Shown here: piece after piece, positions 5,364-6,551 of the stretch
Numbering within the stretch: position 1 is the stretch's first letter
How the letters are laid out: every line of letters begins with the position of its first letter
Assembly (NCBI GenBank): GCA_047639325.1
Contig: JBLINN010000245.1
Coordinates: forward strand, 1 to 6,551
Direction: 5' to 3'
Origin: NVQY01 sp047639325
GTDB lineage: Bacteria > Pseudomonadota > Alphaproteobacteria > Rhodobacterales > Rhodobacteraceae
Length of the DNA stretch: 6,551 bases
Notes under the pieces: generated by a model
Database searches by the model: none
Told to the model about the DNA's origin: nothing
Seen by the model: only the letters and a program-made list of their open reading frames with translations
Position numbers and translations under genes: made by a program

Positions 5364-6191
5364 TTAAACCCGCGCCAGTATCCGGTCGATCATCCGGGTC
5401 GACAGGACCCGCCGCAATATCCCTGAAACATAGGTTGGCGTGGTCACATAATACCGCTCTTTCGGGCGCTTTGCCTCGACCGCGTGGGCCAGTTTTGCGG
5501 TGACGGCAGAGGCGGGCAGTTCAAACTTTTCCGGCCCGTCGCTGTGATAAAGCCGGTCCAGCAACCCGCTTTCGTACCGGGCCCGCAGGGGCGAGGCGCG
5601 CCAGTTTATGTAGCGTTCAAAAAACGGAATGCCGTTTTCGCGCAACCGCGAGGTGATGGGGCCGGGTTCGATCAACACCACCTTGATCCCGCTGTCGCGC
5701 AGTTCAATCCGCAACGTATCGCTGAATCCTTCCAGCGCAAACTTTGTCGCCACATAGGCACCGCGCCACGGGAAGGTGACCAGCCCCAGAACGGATGAGC
5801 ATTGTACGATCCGCCCGTGCCCCTGCGCGCGCATCACCGGAATCACAAGGCGGGTCAGTTCGTGCCAGCCAAAGAAATTCACCTCAAAAATCTCACGCAG
5901 CGCGTCGGTTGGCAAATCCTCGACGGCCCCCAGCAGCCCGTGTGCGCCGTTGTTGAACAGGGCGTCCAGCGTGTCCCCTGTGGCTGCCAGAACCTCGGCC
6001 AGACCGGACGCAATGCTGGCGGCATCGGTGTAATCAATCAGCGGGCTTTCAAAGCCTTCGCTTTTCAGACGATCACAATCTTCCTGCTTGCGGCAAGACG
6101 CAAACACCCGCCAACCGCGCGCCTTTAGCCCGTGCGCGCCGTCATACCCGATGCCTGATGAACAGCCGGTGATCAAAATGGATTTTTGCAT
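5364..6191 (-). CDS. classical short-chain dehydrogenase/reductase (SDR), probably NADP(H)-dependent
   Basis: This 275-residue Rossmann-fold oxidoreductase has the nucleotide-binding motif TGCSSGIG (8-15), a variant NNGAHG (80-85) in place of the common NNAG, Asn105 in EVNFFG, the catalytic Ser133 in CSS, and Tyr146/Lys150 in YVATK, which gives the complete Asn-Ser-Tyr-Lys tetrad. PGPI (176-179) is the usual post-active-site motif. Arg34 just after the second beta strand (FASCRK) favours NADP(H) over NAD(H). The sequence style is that of the SDR group that includes retinol- and steroid-dehydrogenase-like bacterial enzymes; the substrate cannot be read from sequence. The ATG at 6191 has a GGGG stretch a few bases upstream. 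Its stop is 10 bp from that of the convergent caspase-like gene, so the two transcripts probably overlap at their 3' ends. Confidence 0.93.
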   Translation of the reverse strand: MQKSILITGCSSGIGYDGAHGLKARGWRVFASCRKQEDCDRLKSEGFESPLIDYTDAASIASGLAEVLAATGDTLDALFNNGAHGLLGAVEDLPTDALREIFEVNFFGWHELTRLVIPVMRAQGHGRIVQCSSVLGLVTFPWRGAYVATKFALEGFSDTLRIELRDSGIKVVLIEPGPITSRLRENGIPFFERYINWRASPLRARYESGLLDRLYHSDGPEKFELPASAVTAKLAHAVEAKRPKERYYVTTPTYVSGILRRVLSTRMIDRILARV

Positions 6192-6199
6192 ATTGCCCC

Positions 6200-6215
6200 G
6201 CGCTGTTTTCAGCGC
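6200..6215. promoter_or_regulatory. 16-bp perfect dyad just upstream of the SDR start
   Basis: GCGCTG (6200-6205) and CAGCGC (6210-6215) are perfect inverted repeats around TTTT. On the SDR message this is a GCGCTG-AAAA-CAGCGC hairpin directly before the GGGG ribosome binding region, 8 nt from the start codon. If transcription starts near 6209, as the candidate promoter suggests, the dyad would span the start point and could be a protein-binding operator instead. Sequence alone does not decide between these. Confidence 0.5.
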
Positions 6216-6244
6216 AAGCTAGGTTGGTTGCAGATGTTTCGCAA
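6216..6244 (-). promoter_or_regulatory. candidate promoter for the SDR gene
   Basis: On the minus strand TTGCGA (6244-6239; 4 of 6 to consensus) and TAGCTT (6221-6216; 3 of 6) are separated by 17 nt. Start of transcription would be near 6209, inside the adjacent dyad, with a leader of about 18 nt. The match is modest. Confidence 0.3.
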
Positions 6245-6252
6245 TCAATAAC

Positions 6253-6287
6253 CGACGCAGTCCCGGACTTGATCCGGGACGCCGTCG
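6253..6287. repeat. 35-nt imperfect palindrome, alphaproteobacterial intergenic type
   Basis: The core GTCCCGGA (6260-6267), loop CTTGA, TCCGGGAC (6273-6280) is a perfect 8-bp stem. Beyond a 2-by-2 mismatch, CGACG (6253-6257) pairs with CGTCG (6283-6287). Palindromes with a CCCGGACTTGATCCGGG-like core are, from memory, frequent between genes in alphaproteobacteria. It lies 33 nt downstream of the stop of the right-edge gene and upstream of the SDR promoter. No T-run follows on either strand, so it is not a canonical intrinsic terminator, but it could protect or end the upstream transcript. Confidence 0.7.
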
Positions 6288-6319
6288 AACCGCCACGCAA
6301 CGCCAAAACAACAGCGGCG

Positions 6320-6551
6320 TCAGACGGTGGGATTCCCGCTGCCAGAGGACATAAACCCGGTCACATCGCCGGAAAACAGATCCCACGACGCGCCGTCACT
6401 GGTGCTGATGGTGCTAAGTGCGCCGTTCATCGCAAGGGTCGCCGCACCGTTCAGCCCACTGGCCAGCACCCCGCCGCCATTGGCCGGATCAAACACTTCG
6501 GCGGTGCCGATGGCGTTGCGGGTGGTGAACAGGATATAATCCAGGTCGATC
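6320..6551 (-). CDS. C-terminal 76 residues of a Gly/Ser/Thr/Asp-rich protein of unknown function (cut by right edge)
   Basis: On the minus strand an open frame enters from the right edge and ends at TGA (6322-6320). The visible tail begins IDLDYILFTTRNAIGTAEVF and ends in SGSGNPTV. It has 7 Asp/Glu, a single Arg, many Gly, Ser, Thr, Asn and Ala, and no Cys, Lys, His or Gln. Such a composition is common in exported, repeat-rich or type I-secreted proteins of marine alphaproteobacteria, but no named domain is recognised and no glycine-rich calcium-binding nonapeptide is visible here. The coding call rests on the frame running 76 codons to a stop with coherent, acidic, GC-third-position-biased codons, and on the gene arrangement. 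The plus-strand frame opposite it (6327-6539) is Pro/Ser-rich and looks like a shadow. Confidence 0.7.
   Translation of the reverse strand, partial: IDLDYILFTTRNAIGTAEVFDPANGGGVLASGLNGAATLAMNGALSTISTSDGASWDLFSGDVTGFMSSGSGNPTV

Noticed and set aside
6253..6287. Palindrome as an intrinsic terminator
   Set aside because: No T-run follows the stem on either strand, so it does not meet the usual pattern; kept only as a repeat.
6327..6539. 70-residue plus-strand frame at the right edge
   Set aside because: Opposite a coherent minus-strand C-terminus; the Pro/Ser/Ala-rich product looks like an antisense shadow.

Overview
The window looks like chromosomal DNA from a GC-rich alphaproteobacterium, most likely of the Rhodobacterales (Roseobacter group). 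This rests on the strong G/C bias at third codon positions, the tandem peptide deformylase genes ahead of fmt, the style of the caspase-like protein, and a palindrome of a kind familiar from alphaproteobacterial intergenic DNA. The placement is inferred from gene content and sequence style; no database comparison was run. No rRNA, tRNA, CRISPR array, insertion sequence or prophage signal was seen.

Layout. On the left (1-604, minus strand) is the N-terminal part of a MalY/PatB-type PLP-dependent C-S lyase, cut by the window edge. A 97-bp divergent spacer (605-701) separates it from a plus-strand run of six tightly packed genes (702-3672): three consecutive peptide deformylase-family genes, fmt (methionyl-tRNA formyltransferase), and two small membrane proteins of 78 residues each that resemble the GlsB/YeaQ/YmgE family. 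Gaps in this run are 1 nt, a 4-nt overlap, 31, 11 and 10 nt, so it reads as one operon. After a 73-bp spacer with a plausible promoter comes a secreted caspase-like (peptidase C14) protein with a peptidoglycan-binding-like C-terminal domain (3746-5353). It converges, with 10 bp between stop codons, on a minus-strand short-chain dehydrogenase/reductase (5364-6191). The 128-bp region at 6192-6319 holds a 16-bp perfect dyad, a possible promoter and a 35-nt palindrome. The right edge (6320-6551, minus) is the C-terminal end of a Gly/Ser/Thr/Asn/Asp-rich protein.

How the genes work together. Fmt formylates the Met on initiator tRNA and deformylase removes the formyl group from nascent chains, so the operon core is N-terminal formyl-Met addition and removal. 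The three deformylases differ in a structured way. The first has all catalytic residues and a basic C-terminal tail. The second keeps the catalytic residues but has lost most of the basic tail. The third has lost the metal-binding Cys (now Ser) and the catalytic Glu (now Gln) but keeps the basic tail that in bacterial deformylases can contact the ribosome. The third protein is therefore probably a pseudoenzyme, and it is the most interesting item here. The two small membrane proteins, the caspase-like protein and the SDR have no evident link to formyl-Met metabolism.
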